In this document: positions 1-9,271 of the stretch, one piece after another
How positions within the stretch are numbered: the first letter of the stretch is position 1
Layout of the letters: each line of letters begins with the position of its first letter
From: Phragmites australis
Taxonomy: Eukaryota; Streptophyta; Magnoliopsida; Poales; Poaceae
Assembly (NCBI RefSeq): GCF_958298935.1
Contig: NC_084927.1
Span: 19,790,001-19,854,000, forward strand
DNA length: 64,000 bases
Direction: 5' to 3'
Notes under the pieces: generated by a model
What the model saw: only the letters and a program-made list of their open reading frames with translations
Told to the model about the DNA's origin: nothing
Database searches by the model: none
Program-made: the position numbers and the translations under genes

Positions 1-480
1 TCTTGCTGCGGCTGCATTAAGTACTTTGCTCTGGTGTGTTTCCTTGGTTAATGGACCTCAGAAATCGGAATAATCGTCAGGGGTGTGTTCGGGATGTGTG
101 CGTCTTTTCTTGTACTCCTACTACTTTTTAAAAAAAAAAAATGTAATTTCTGTTATCTTTGTCGATGTTTGCAATTGTATAAGTTCCAACTTCCAAGTAG
201 CCTCCATTTGCCTGCTGCGAAGAGATTCAGCTACATCTCAGTTTTAACAACCTTCGGAGCTGAGCTCTGTAAAATTTCTTGGTTTGATTACTGCAGACAT
301 GAACAAATCACAGGTCAATGTCAATGAGAAACGTGTGGAACGAATCACAGGTAAAACGTCAATGAGAAACGTGTGGAAATTAAGGAGGCAATGGATGTCT
401 AGTGTCTGGTGAGATGAATGGATAATGGTTTGGATTGTTTAGGCCGCAGAACAGACCACGGGAGATGAATAGAGGATAGC
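1..480. other. Left-edge flank without recognisable gene
   Basis: AT-leaning sequence with an A-run near 130. It could be the 3' untranslated end of a gene lying to the left, but no coding similarity is visible and the small open frame near 85-327 has no recognisable domain. The only structure seen is the tandem duplication at 301-375. Confidence 0.3.
301..375. repeat. Two-copy tandem duplication, ~37 bp unit
   Basis: Positions 301-337 and 338-375 both read as a GAAC(A/G)AATCACAGGT block followed by GTCAATGAGAAACGTGTG, with a few differences. A direct head-to-tail duplication. Confidence 0.8.
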
Positions 481-769
481 AGTCAACTTTCAGGGTTGTC
501 CTCTACACGGGTAACACAACACGTATCTTGCAACCGCAGCGGCCTTGTTCCCCTCCCTCTCTCCCTCTCCTCTCCCTCCCCCGTCCAAGTTCCTCTTCTC
601 AGATCTGGTGACAACAGCCGTGTGGTGAAAAGCAGTGTTAGCCAGATCAGTGCCGAGGCGGCCAGATTCTTCGTGGTGATAGTTGGGTCTGCGCCTGGGT
701 GTCGGTGCACTGTGCACCGCCAGATCAGCAATATGGCGGTAAGGATCCATGAGATCCTCACAATGGTAG

Positions 770-1060
770 TTGGAAACTTCAGAAAGAGTCAAGTCTGAGT
801 GGACAAAAGCTTGTGAGAAGAGCTTTCAAGAACTAAAAAAAGAGGTTAACTATGACTAATCACTAATGTAACATGATATACACAAGGATTTTACGGTGTA
901 TTGTTATGCATCGTGCTAAAGATTATGATGTATTCTCATGCAAAAGGGCAAGCTAGACTGTAGCTCAAGCGTCAAGGCAGCTGAAGCATGAGAAAAGCTA
1001 CCTAGCCTATGACTTAGAATTAGCAGCAATTGTGCAAGATATGGAGGCACTAAGGTGTAT
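770..1060 (+). pseudogene. Ty3/gypsy RT-RNase H fragment (decayed), copy A
   Basis: Shifting between + strand frames gives the RT connection followed by the RNase H signature of gypsy elements: a stretch like EWTKACEKSFQELKK near 795-845, VYCYAS near 895 (family VYCDAS), LMQKGK near 940, and LKHEKSYLAYDLELAAIV near 980-1040 (family LxPHExNYPTHDLELAAVV). Stops and frame changes occur between the blocks and the catalytic Asp of YCDAS is changed. It is a non-functional relic. Confidence 0.7.
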
Positions 1061-1496
1061 CCGGTGTGCCAATTTGTGAATTGATGTGTGTATGCCGCAG
1101 TGCCTGCTCACAAGGGAATTTTTTATTTATATATTTTTATTTTTCAATATTTGCAAAAATGCATGGCTATTTTAAAATATTGCATATCTAATCTACCGTC
1201 GCCCGTTGGAAGGTGACAGCAAGGTGTTGCCTATCCAATGGGCGACACCTTATGAGGCCCGCATCATAATGGGTTAAAAATTAAATACACTGACCAATGT
1301 GGTATTCATATCAACATGTCGCCCAACTAACAGGTGATACCTTGGCTGTCACCTATTGGAAGGGAGATAAGACTGTGTTGGGTCCACTGAGAAAGGTGTC
1401 AGACACATTTTCATGCATGCATTTGGACTAAAAAACATGCAAACCGGCTGTGCATGCATGTGATTTTGGAAAAAAAAAAGTTGCTACACAAGAGAC

Positions 1497-1660
1497 CACT
1501 ACTACATAACAGTATATCACTGCCGGCTCTAAAACTCCCTTCATTGCTGGTTTTAGAGTTGGCAGTGGGTAACAGGCAGTTATAGTCCCCGATTATCACT
1601 ACCGGTCGACCGGACTGGCAGTGAAAGGAGTTATCACTGCCGGCTGAAGCTTTCAACCGG
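1497..1660 (+). mobile_element. CACTA transposon end, ATCACTGCCGG family
   Basis: Begins with the terminus-like CACTACTACATAACAG, followed by alternating subterminal repeats TATCACTGCCGG and CCGGCAGTGA-like in both orientations. This is the structure of a CACTA element end. The partner end was not located; CT-rich low-complexity sequence follows at 1670-1790. The same family recurs near 28.5, 30.4, 35.1, 44.6-45.8 and 46.9-47.9 kb. Confidence 0.6.
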
Positions 1661-1917
1661 CAATGTTTTGCCTCTCCTCCATCTCCTCTCTGTCCTCCCT
1701 GTCTCTCTTCATCTCTCCCTCTCAATATCTCTCTCTCCTCTCTATCCTCCCCCTCTCTCTCTCCTCAGTCTCTTCGTCTCTCTCTCAATACATGTATACA
1801 ATAACACACATTTAATGTAAATCAATAATAAAGACATATTATTAATTCATAATAATTCATGTCCTTCATTAATACATAGTAATTAATACCATTCACTAAT
1901 ACGGTGTCACTTGGCGA

Positions 1918-1925
1918 TATATAAG
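1918..1925 (+). promoter_or_regulatory. TATA box of composite copy A
   Basis: TATATAAG, followed by a downstream block that aligns with the sequence after the TATA box of copy B (3089-3096). Conservation between copies suggests a real core promoter, though transcription is inferred. Confidence 0.45.
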
Positions 1926-2329
1926 CAGTTTAACCCCTGGTAGACTTCCTCCTTGTCACATACTCTCTACTAGAAGGTACAGTGTCATCTGAAGGTTTGT
2001 CCCGCGTTGACGGTATGATCAATCTTTGAAACTCACCGTTTGGGTTGATAACATGTTCTAGGAAGAACCCAATGATCTGTTCTTAAAAGGAATGTATTTC
2101 TGCAGATTGTAATGCACCTGTGCGTAGTTTTGGAGTCGACAGTGATGTGATGTTCTGTAGTAGTGTCAGATCTGGAGGTGACAACCATGCGGTTAAACAC
2201 GGTGTTGGCCAGATTGGCATCGTGCGGCTAGATTCTTCGCGGTGGTAGCTGGATCTACTTGTTTGGCCGTCGGTATGCTGTCCATAGCAAGATTCAGCAA
2301 GGATCCGTAGGATCCTGGCAATGGCAGCT

Positions 2330-2620
2330 AGGATCTTCAGAAAGGGTCCAAGTTTGGGTTGGGAGAAGTTGGTGAGAAGAACTTTCAATAACTATAAAAG
2401 AGGTTAACTATGGCCTAGTGCTAATGTTACATGATATACACAATAATTTTTTGGTGTATTGTTATGCATCATGCCAAGGATTAAGATGTGTTCTCATGCA
2501 GATGGAAAAAGGTTGTAGCTTACGCATTAGAGCAGCTAAAGCTATATGAGAAAAATTACCCAACGCTTGACTTAGAATTATCAGCAGTTGTGGATGCACT
2601 CAAGATATGGATGCACTAAG
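2330..2620 (+). pseudogene. Ty3/gypsy RT-RNase H fragment (decayed), copy B
   Basis: Contains GPSLGW...F-like RT connection residues, then [10 protein letters not shown] in one frame. In adjacent frames, a run corresponding to [27 protein letters not shown] and [13 protein letters not shown] appears between 2460 and 2615. The order and spacing match RNase H of chromovirus-type gypsy elements. Frame changes make it non-functional. It is more similar to canonical RNase H than copy A is. Confidence 0.75.
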
Positions 2621-3088
2621 GTGCATCCGCTGTGCTGATGTGTGAACTGATGTGTACGCCAAAGTGGGTGCTCACAGGGCACGTCTAGACCTACTCAACC
2701 CAGTCAGCATGCCAGTCCATAGGTCTTAAGCCACCATGGGCTGAACGTGGACCGTGACCTTGGTCCATGGCTCATGGAACTCAAACCGCGATGGGCCAAG
2801 ATCGAGTCAATGGGGAAATTTTTTATATTTTTTTAATATTTGCAAAAATACATGCCTATTTCAAAAAATGGCATGAATAGCCTACCGTCATCCGTTGAAT
2901 GGGCGACACCTTGTGGGCCCCATGGTCAAACGTGCCAGAATATAATATGGCCGTTGACCTGGCTGCCATGTCAAGGTGTCGCTTGTTGGATGGGCGACAC
3001 CTTACTATCGCCCAACTAGGAGTGTCGGTGTGCTCTCTGTGGGCCCACTAAAAAGATGTCGACTGTTGAATGGGCGATACCTTTTCAG

Positions 3089-3096
3089 TATATAAA
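3089..3096 (+). promoter_or_regulatory. TATA box of composite copy B
   Basis: TATATAAA at the same place relative to the flanking blocks as the TATA box of copy A, and about 60 bp upstream of the GA-rich leader. Confidence 0.45.
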
Positions 3097-3149
3097 CAGC
3101 GTTGCACCCCTGACCAATGTCAGTGCCCTCATTTTGTTCCTTTCCTAGC

Positions 3150-3250
3150 CAAGAGAAGAGAGAGAGAGAGCGCTGAGAGGGAACAAAAGAGAGGAGAGGA
3201 GAGGAGATGAGAGGAGAGGGGAGGGGAGGGAGGGAGGAGGAGGAAGAAGA
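3150..3250 (+). repeat. GA/GGA-rich low-complexity leader
   Basis: Almost pure purine: GAGAGAGAG, then GAGGAGAGGAG and GGGAGGGAGG-like runs, then GGAGGAAGAAG. This is typical of a 5' untranslated leader downstream of the copy B TATA box. It is the only content of the stretch before 3300. Confidence 0.6.
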
Positions 3251-3329
3251 GGTGAAGACCCGCCGAAAAAAGGTAAATTTTTTTGCTTCTTTCTTATTGA
3301 CAAACCTGGTAAGATAGCCACTAGTGATA

Positions 3330-3480
3330 GGATTTGACATAAGTTAGAGGTTAGATCTAGGGTTTAGACATATGTTAGAATGTAGATCTAGATTTAGAAC
3401 TAGGTTTAGCAATTAGATCTAGTATGTAGGCATATGTTAGCAATTAGATGTAGTATTTATACATATGTTCGGATTTATAA
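3330..3480 (+). repeat. Degenerate TTAGATCTAG / CATATGTTAG repeats
   Basis: TTAGATCTAG-like and ACATATGTTAG-like units alternate five or six times with differences. Short-period satellite-like sequence, noncoding. Confidence 0.55.
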
Positions 3481-3596
3481 GCACCAATTGAACATGGCAG
3501 CTAAACTACTGATCAGCTGAAAAAAAGCAAGAAAACATTTAAAATAGTAACTCAAAAAAGTGTTGAACAAAATAACTAAGCTATTGAGCCAAACAA

Positions 3597-5300
3597 CTAA
3601 ACTACTAAACAAAAGGAAATAATTCTTACCATGATGAGAGCAATGCAACCATGAACTAAAGGAGTTGAGCTCTTCCCAACATTACTTTTCCACCTACTGA
3701 CCTTGTCTCTAATGTTATCGATCAACAACATCACTACACTAGTCAAAATGCTTAACTTTTTGTAGATCCTTGCAGTAGATGTAACTGGTGGCAAATATTT
3801 TCAGCTCACTGGTTGGGAATAGAAATGCATTAACCAATAGCATGAAAAAACAATGCACAGCCCAATCGTCAGACTCCTTCATTTGAAGCAAATCGTTCAA
3901 TAACCCATCTAGAGACTTTATTTTTCTTCCAATCTTCGTATTTTTTTATTTTGTCAACTCCCTTCTTATTAGCAGCCTTCATTTCATTCCCTTTATGCTT
4001 GGAGATGTCCTCTATACCTTTCTTGTCACAAAGATTCATAAGCTCAGTAATGGCACCACTCTTTTCCTTAGCATAAGGTATGGATAGTTTGCTGCCACCA
4101 ATGGTGATCCCCAGCATAGAATGGATGACAGTAGGGGTAATTGGTAATACTTTGTCCTTGATTTCAATTTGCAATGGGTCGATCTTTATGTGATTCATTA
4201 AGAACATTGCAAGTGCCCTGTCGTCAATTGCGTCCAAGAAAAACTTGACGAATTCCCCAAAACCCAAGTTCGTTATCTTGTCCCTCAAAGAATCAGACAT
4301 GTCTGCTAAGATATCCACAATTGATCCTGAGGCACATCGCATTGTTGTGTAGTTTGATTTTATTTCCTGTACATGGTGACAAGATTTCTTTATTGAATGA
4401 AAGAACTACCGGACAACTGCTTAACATATACTGAGACGCTAAACTACTATCAAACATATGAACTATATGGCAGCTACATAACAACTACTGAGATACTGAA
4501 CTATAGAATAACTACTTAACAACTACATAAAAACTATTGAAAATAGTGATCATATAAACAACTACATATCATGTAAAACTATTAAGCATATATACAACTA
4601 CTGAATAAATGAACTACCAGATAGCTACTTAAAATCTATTGAATGAATGAAATACAAGATAGCTACTTAACAAAACCTAACTACCGAACAACTATTGAAA
4701 CTAAAACGAAACTGATGATATCATGTAAACCTAATGAGCATAGAAAGACATAACTACCAACAAGAATAAATGAAATACTAAACAAATATACACGTCATTG
4801 TCATCATCGTTGTCTACAATGTCAGTGGTCTTGGATTTCCTAGCAGCTGCCTCACCCCTCTTGCCTACTTTGATAGCTTTAGTAACAAGATGTGCAGATG
4901 ACGAATTCCTCTTCTTCGGGTCCTTTACAAAGTCGTCATAAGCATCACCATCTGAATTATCTTCCGTCAAAGCAGTAGCCTTCTAACTTGATTCACTAAT
5001 AGCAGCCAACCATTCTGATTCTTGCGTTGCAGGTTCCTTGTTCATAGTGCTAACACGCACCTTCCTTGAACAATGATGTGTTTTGAATGGCCTTCATGGG
5101 GAGACAGTTGAATTTGGCAATGCATCATCATCATCCTCTGCATTACGCCCCTCCTCCTCTATAGCCAGCAACTCCTCTTTAGGAGGCACATTCTCTGCAC
5201 CTTTTGACGCATCAGATGCAACTGCTATATTTACTTCTTGGGTTTGAGTTTGCTATGAGAATTCCAACAAAAGCTCGCTGCCATGGTGGCCCTTCGTCAT
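3597..5300 (-). pseudogene. Broken transposon-associated gene (plant mobile-domain-like / Ulp1-linked type)
   Basis: Three minus-strand coding blocks are visible. The block starting ATG at 5300 runs in one frame to about 4731; it encodes an acidic, Lys/Ser-rich disordered stretch with in-frame stops near 5248, 5098 and 4985. Block 4342-3869 encodes LRDKITNLGFGEFVKFFLDA and ends a conserved MLGITIGGSKL segment. Block 3895-3597, with frame changes, reads WAVHCFFMLLVNAFLFPTSE and later VHGCIAL. Order and motifs match proteins carried by grass transposons next to Ulp1-like proteases. The introns are filled with repeats of AACTACTGAAC type. No Ulp1 protease domain was found to the left, so the gene also looks truncated. 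Family naming is from memory of motif order, hence moderate confidence. Confidence 0.5.
4350..4740. repeat. Degenerate AACTACTGAAC repeat in intron
   Basis: Dense degenerate copies of ACTACTGAAC / AACAACTACT, also at 3480-3600 and 5370-5700. AT-rich short-period repeats inside the introns of the minus-strand transposon gene. Confidence 0.6.
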
Positions 5301-5873
5301 TTTATGCACAAAGACAAAAAAAACACAAACAATGGTGTGCTCAGATGGTGTCAATGTGAAGAAAAAAATATACGAACAACTACTATTGAAAAGAATGAAC
5401 TACTATTGAAAATAATCAACTGGAACTGAACAAATAAACTATCGAACAAATACTTATCTCCTAAAATACCTCATAACTATATCAGAACTAATTAGCTACT
5501 AAACTGCTATTGAACTAATACAAGTACCAGACACTGCTTAGATGTTGAGCTTCCGTACAACTACTTAGCAATATTGAACGAATGACCTACCAAACAACTA
5601 ATTAACAAAAAATGTGAACTACCGAATAATATTGATACTACAACTAAAACTACCAAACAACAACTACTTAACTGCTACTGAACAAACACATTGTACATAG
5701 ATGGTTTTGAATCGGATAGACAATCTCGCTAAAAAAGCTATTCGATAGTATGATGCAACTATTGAGATGCATCGATAGTTCACCTTAGGCATGCTGCTAA
5801 TCGTAGAGAAGAATAAACCGCGCGTGGATGTGGAGAAGAACATTGGTCGGGTTTGTCGTAGAACCGCCAAAAC

Positions 5874-6059
5874 TCAGCAACTGAACCTACAGAACCCTAA
5901 AATCCATGAATCCCATCCACAAACCAGTGAGAAAACCAAATGGATTCGAAACTGAGTGAATATGGGATGTTCATCGGGGTTGAGGAGCCGTGGTTCTCCT
6001 ATACTGCCGGTGGAGATCGTCAAATCCCCTGGAAAATCCTCACCCAAGCGCTCCACCAC
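5874..6059 (-). CDS. Possible first exon of the transposon-associated gene
   Basis: A 61-residue minus-strand frame starting MVERLGEDFPGD lies just downstream (minus direction) of a TATA box at 6250-6257 and upstream of the coding blocks at 5300-3597. Position suggests a leader or first exon of that gene, but no domain is recognised and splicing to the ATG at 5300 was not resolved. It may instead be untranslated. Confidence 0.25.
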   Translation of the reverse strand: MVERLGEDFPGDLTISTGSIGEPRLLNPDEHPIFTQFRIHLVFSLVCGWDSWILGFCRFSC

Positions 6060-6249
6060 CGAACCTCACCACGCTGCGCTCCACCACCGAAACTGTGCTG
6101 TGCTCTGTAACCACACTGTGCTCCTCCACCCCCCGTAGCAGTTGCCAGCGCTTCACCACCGAATCCCCGTTGAAATCACTGCACAAGAGAATTTTTGAGG
6201 AATCTTACTGTTTTTGCCAGGGAAAGGAACCGACGAATCGGTTCGTCAT

Positions 6250-6257
6250 TATTTATA
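6250..6257 (-). promoter_or_regulatory. TATA box of minus-strand transposon gene
   Basis: On the minus strand this reads CCCCTATAAATAATG, a good plant TATA box. It lies about 190 bp upstream of the first minus-strand ATG and correctly oriented for the broken gene at 5300-3597. Confidence 0.45.
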
Positions 6258-6349
6258 GGGGTACATGGGGTACGTCTGTTACTGTAGCAATGGATCATGG
6301 GCGCATGGTGGAACCTAATGCTACCATAACCAGTGTTAGAGGTGGTTAG

Positions 6350-7050
6350 GTTAGGTCGACTGTGACCATTGTTGGTTAAGTTTGATCAATTGACTACTTA
6401 GTTGGTTGTTTGGTCCTAAGTGTGTCTTAACTTGAAAGAAAATTTTATAGGACTAGGTCCTTTAAAAGACTTTCTCTCTCAACAAGATGTATATTCTTAT
6501 TTTTCCCTTTCCTACATACGCCGGATCAAAATCTCACAAAAGTCTTTCTATAAAGGATATTACAGAATTTCAACGGCTCTGCTAGTACACGCACGCGTGG
6601 TGGCGTGCTGATGTTCATATGTACCACCAATTAGCCGCGGGGACAACATTGCGCTAGCATGGACTTGATCGAGATTAGTATGAGCTGAGTATTATCGATC
6701 CTACGTGCTCACCACTTGGTCTTTAATTAAAAAAAAAACAGAAGATGAGAGTTCCGACTTCAAACTAAACTTGTTCCAGCCTTGACTAGTCAGTAGAGAT
6801 GTAAACCTGGAATATGCTTAAAAAAAGGTTAGATGGAGAAGTATCCGATGAAGATACATTGAGCATGTATCTCTTGCTAATGAAAGTATGACACCCGTTT
6901 CTAGCATGATTAGACGAATATCCTCTGTAATTATGAGGAAGCATACACCATTTGTCCATTTGACAGTCATGTGAAGAGAGTTGGTATTGATACGGTAAAA
7001 ATATGCTCAACACATTTTTGTACATTCTCGTGGCAAAATCCACAGGGACC
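6350..7050. other. Intergenic, nothing recognised
   Basis: AT-rich sequence with short open frames in both strands but no motif, repeat or gene similarity that I can support. Confidence 0.4.
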
Positions 7051-7052
7051 TA

Positions 7053-7322
7053 GGGCCCGTTTGTTGCAGCTGAGATTTTAAAAAACAGCTGATAAATTAT
7101 AGATTGTAAAAAGTTTTTAGGTTGTGGAATTAAAAAACTTTAATTGATAGATAGTTTAGCAAAATAGATTTTTATAATATGTGAAAATCTAAGAAAAACT
7201 AGCTTTTTAAATTCCCGCAATCTAATAAGTAGATTGCAAAAGCTATAAAAAAAATGTCTGCTTATTTCAGCTTCAAATTGTAAAAACTGAAAACCCCAAT
7301 CTAAAATCGAAACAAACGGACC
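7053..7322. mobile_element. MITE, Tourist-like (GGGCCCGTTTGTT ends)
   Basis: The left end is GGGCCCGTTTGTTGCAGC and the right end, read on the minus strand, is GGTCCGTTTGTTTCGATTTT, giving imperfect terminal inverted repeats of about 13 bp. It is AT-rich, about 270 bp, with no coding capacity. The 3-bp duplication expected for PIF/Harbinger MITEs is not clean here (CTA versus ATT), so the superfamily is tentative. Confidence 0.55.
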
Positions 7323-8050
7323 ATTTAGCACAAAGCCCTTCTTTACACACCAATTTTTAATTGTATATCTTACAGGATAATCATGTTCTTTTTCTGAAAT
7401 GTCGTACTGAAATTTTTACATTTTAATTCTTTTTAAAATATAATTTACAAATATATCTTTATAAAATAATTTTTGAAAATAGATCTTTTTTGCACAGCCT
7501 AAATCTTACAGGATAATCATGTTCTTTTCTGGAATGGCGCTTTAGGTGTACAGATGCTTACAAAAGAAAAAAGAACAAAGAAAGAACGGTGTAGAACCAT
7601 TCTTGAGTGGATGTGCGGAATCAGATTCTCCCACTGACGAATGTGGCCCCCTCATTTTATTATTTGGAAAAAGTAAAAAACTTGAATTAGAAAACAGTAA
7701 TGCTAAGGACAAAAAAAAAATCGGACGCGGATGTTAAATAAAATATAAAAAATAACTGTGGCTACAAATTTATATAACAACTGAAATATTATATTTAAAC
7801 ATATAAAACATTAGAGATAGAAAAATATAGAAATTAATTTAATGATTTTTTAAAAACTATATACTATTTTGATGTATGAATTGAGTGCAACAAAAGAAAA
7901 TAACTTCTATAATAAATTTCTACTACGTCTGAAATATTAAATTTATATATAAAATATTGAAGATACGAAATATAGAAATTAACTAATTAAATAATTTTTT
8001 CGTCTATTTTAATGTATTTTTTTACAAAAGTTGATTTCGATGTTGCAACG
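7323..8050. other. AT-rich upstream region of the PIS gene
   Basis: Very AT-rich. A direct repeat of TCTTACAGGATAATCATG followed by TTCTTTT occurs at about 7368-7402 and 7504-7537. No promoter element could be fixed with confidence, though this region must hold the upstream part of the PIS promoter. Confidence 0.35.
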
Positions 8051-8059
8051 AATAGTTGA

Positions 8060-8499
8060 AACATCCGATCTCTCGAACCGTCCGGACGCTGGAATCTCCC
8101 GTTAGAAAATTTTCCACTTTCTTCCCCAATCTCATCCCGTCTGACCGCCTCCCTCCCTGCCCAATCTCTTCTTCCTCCCTCACCCCCCGAGCCACTCCTC
8201 CCTCTCGCGCCTGCAGCCGCCGCATCCTCCCGCCCTCGCCGCCGAGGCCGCCGCGAAGTGGGCTGTGAGATTTGGTTCTGGGGTTGGAGCGGAGGCGACG
8301 ACTTCGGCTCCCGGCCTTCTCAACCACCGCGCCGCCCCTCGCGCTCGCTGCTCTGCCACCCCGCTGCTTCCCGGTGGCCGGATCCGGAGTCGGAGGCTAT
8401 CCAGGACCCTCCTCCTTCACCGTCCTCCCGGCGGCGGCACCCCTTCTACGGCCGCAGCGAGGCAACGGGTTGGGGGCAGGAGAAAGGGCTACTTCCGGT
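8060..8499 (+). other. Putative 5'-UTR exon of the PIS gene
   Basis: An abrupt GC- and CT-rich island follows AT-rich DNA, typical of a grass transcription start. A donor candidate at 8499|8500 (CTTCCG|GTGCGT) would pair with the acceptor ATCTTACAG at 9192, giving a 5'-UTR intron of about 690 bp. The next exon (9193 on) contains the PIS start codon. Exact start and donor are inferred. Open frames within this island on both strands look like composition artefacts. Confidence 0.45.
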
Positions 8500-9271
8500 G
8501 CGTTTCTTCTAGTTCAATTAATGCACAAGCTGTTCGGCATGCATGCCGGTTTGAGTGAATAATTTCCGTGGGGATTCCATTGGATTTGTATTACTCCCTG
8601 CGAGATTCTTGCAAAATTCCTGTAAAATTACTTTATTACGTGGATTATTTGCTTTAGCATGTTTGGATCGAATAAAATTACTTTATTCCTCAGCTTTTGT
8701 TGCTAGGATCACTGAGCCCCATTTTGTTGAATCGATTTCATTATGCCAAAACCATGTGTGTAACCGTTTTCAACACGATGTTACAGATGCTCTTAAGAGT
8801 TATAGAAGAAAAGAAATGATCTGATTATGCTCAGCCTAAGCTTCACTTACCACAACATTTCAGCCACTTTGCCAAAAGAGACTTCGTTATCGGTATTCAT
8901 ACTTCCAAAACATCTGTTCAGCATCTATAAACTGTGGATAGTCAGGTTAGTGACCTTGAAGCCACCATACTCATTTGGACTACTATTCACAAACAATGGC
9001 ATGCATGCTTTCGTCTCCTAGTTTAGAACACTATTTAGTGCATTGATATTTCTTTGTGACATGAATATAAGAGTTTTTGTTTGTAAAAGATGCTAAAGGT
9101 TATAGTATCAATGTGTTTGTTTGACCTCTCATTTCTTGCATTTGAGGTACTATTATTTCGTTCAATATGTGAAAAATGTACTTATCTTACAGGAATCCCT
9201 ATAAGTATTCTGCTGCCATCAATTTAAGTGAGAAATTCTATCTTCAAGCACTCAACTACTCCTGATCGTCC

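Larger units (their letters stand above)
500..1960 (+). mobile_element. Composite repeat copy A: gypsy pol fragment plus GTCGCCC-motif promoter-like region
   Basis: This stretch matches 2110-3125 along its length and in the same order. The order is a CT-rich leader and block near 600-740, a decayed Ty3/gypsy RT-RNase H fragment (about 770-1060), a T-rich linker, several copies in both orientations of a motif like GTCGCCCAnTTGGA/GGGCGACACC (near 1198-1250 and 1317-1370), and a TATA box at 1918-1925. A CACTA end (from 1497) and CT-rich low-complexity DNA separate the motif block from the TATA box here, so this copy is interrupted relative to copy B. The identity of the composite family is unknown. 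Confidence 0.6.
2110..3125 (+). mobile_element. Composite repeat copy B: gypsy pol fragment plus GTCGCCC-motif promoter-like region
   Basis: Direct repeat of 500-1960 without the CACTA insertion. It holds the block at 2150-2340, a decayed RT-RNase H fragment (2330-2620), a linker, the T-rich stretch near 2817-2850, GTCGCCC/GGGCGACACC motifs (near 2887, 2973, 3006 and 3055) and a TATA box at 3089-3096. A GA-rich leader follows (3150-3250), then AAAAAAG|GTAAAT near 3270, which could be a splice donor. The two copies lie about 1.6 kb apart in the same orientation. Confidence 0.6.

Noticed and set aside
500..3125. Endogenous pararetrovirus (RNase H directly followed by a promoter region)
   Set aside because: The order is reminiscent, but the RNase H residues match Ty3/gypsy elements, and no movement or coat protein signature or tRNA-Met primer site was seen.
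8056..8562. Overlapping GC-rich open frames upstream of PIS
   Set aside because: They fall in the predicted 5'-UTR exon, run in all frames and carry no domain.
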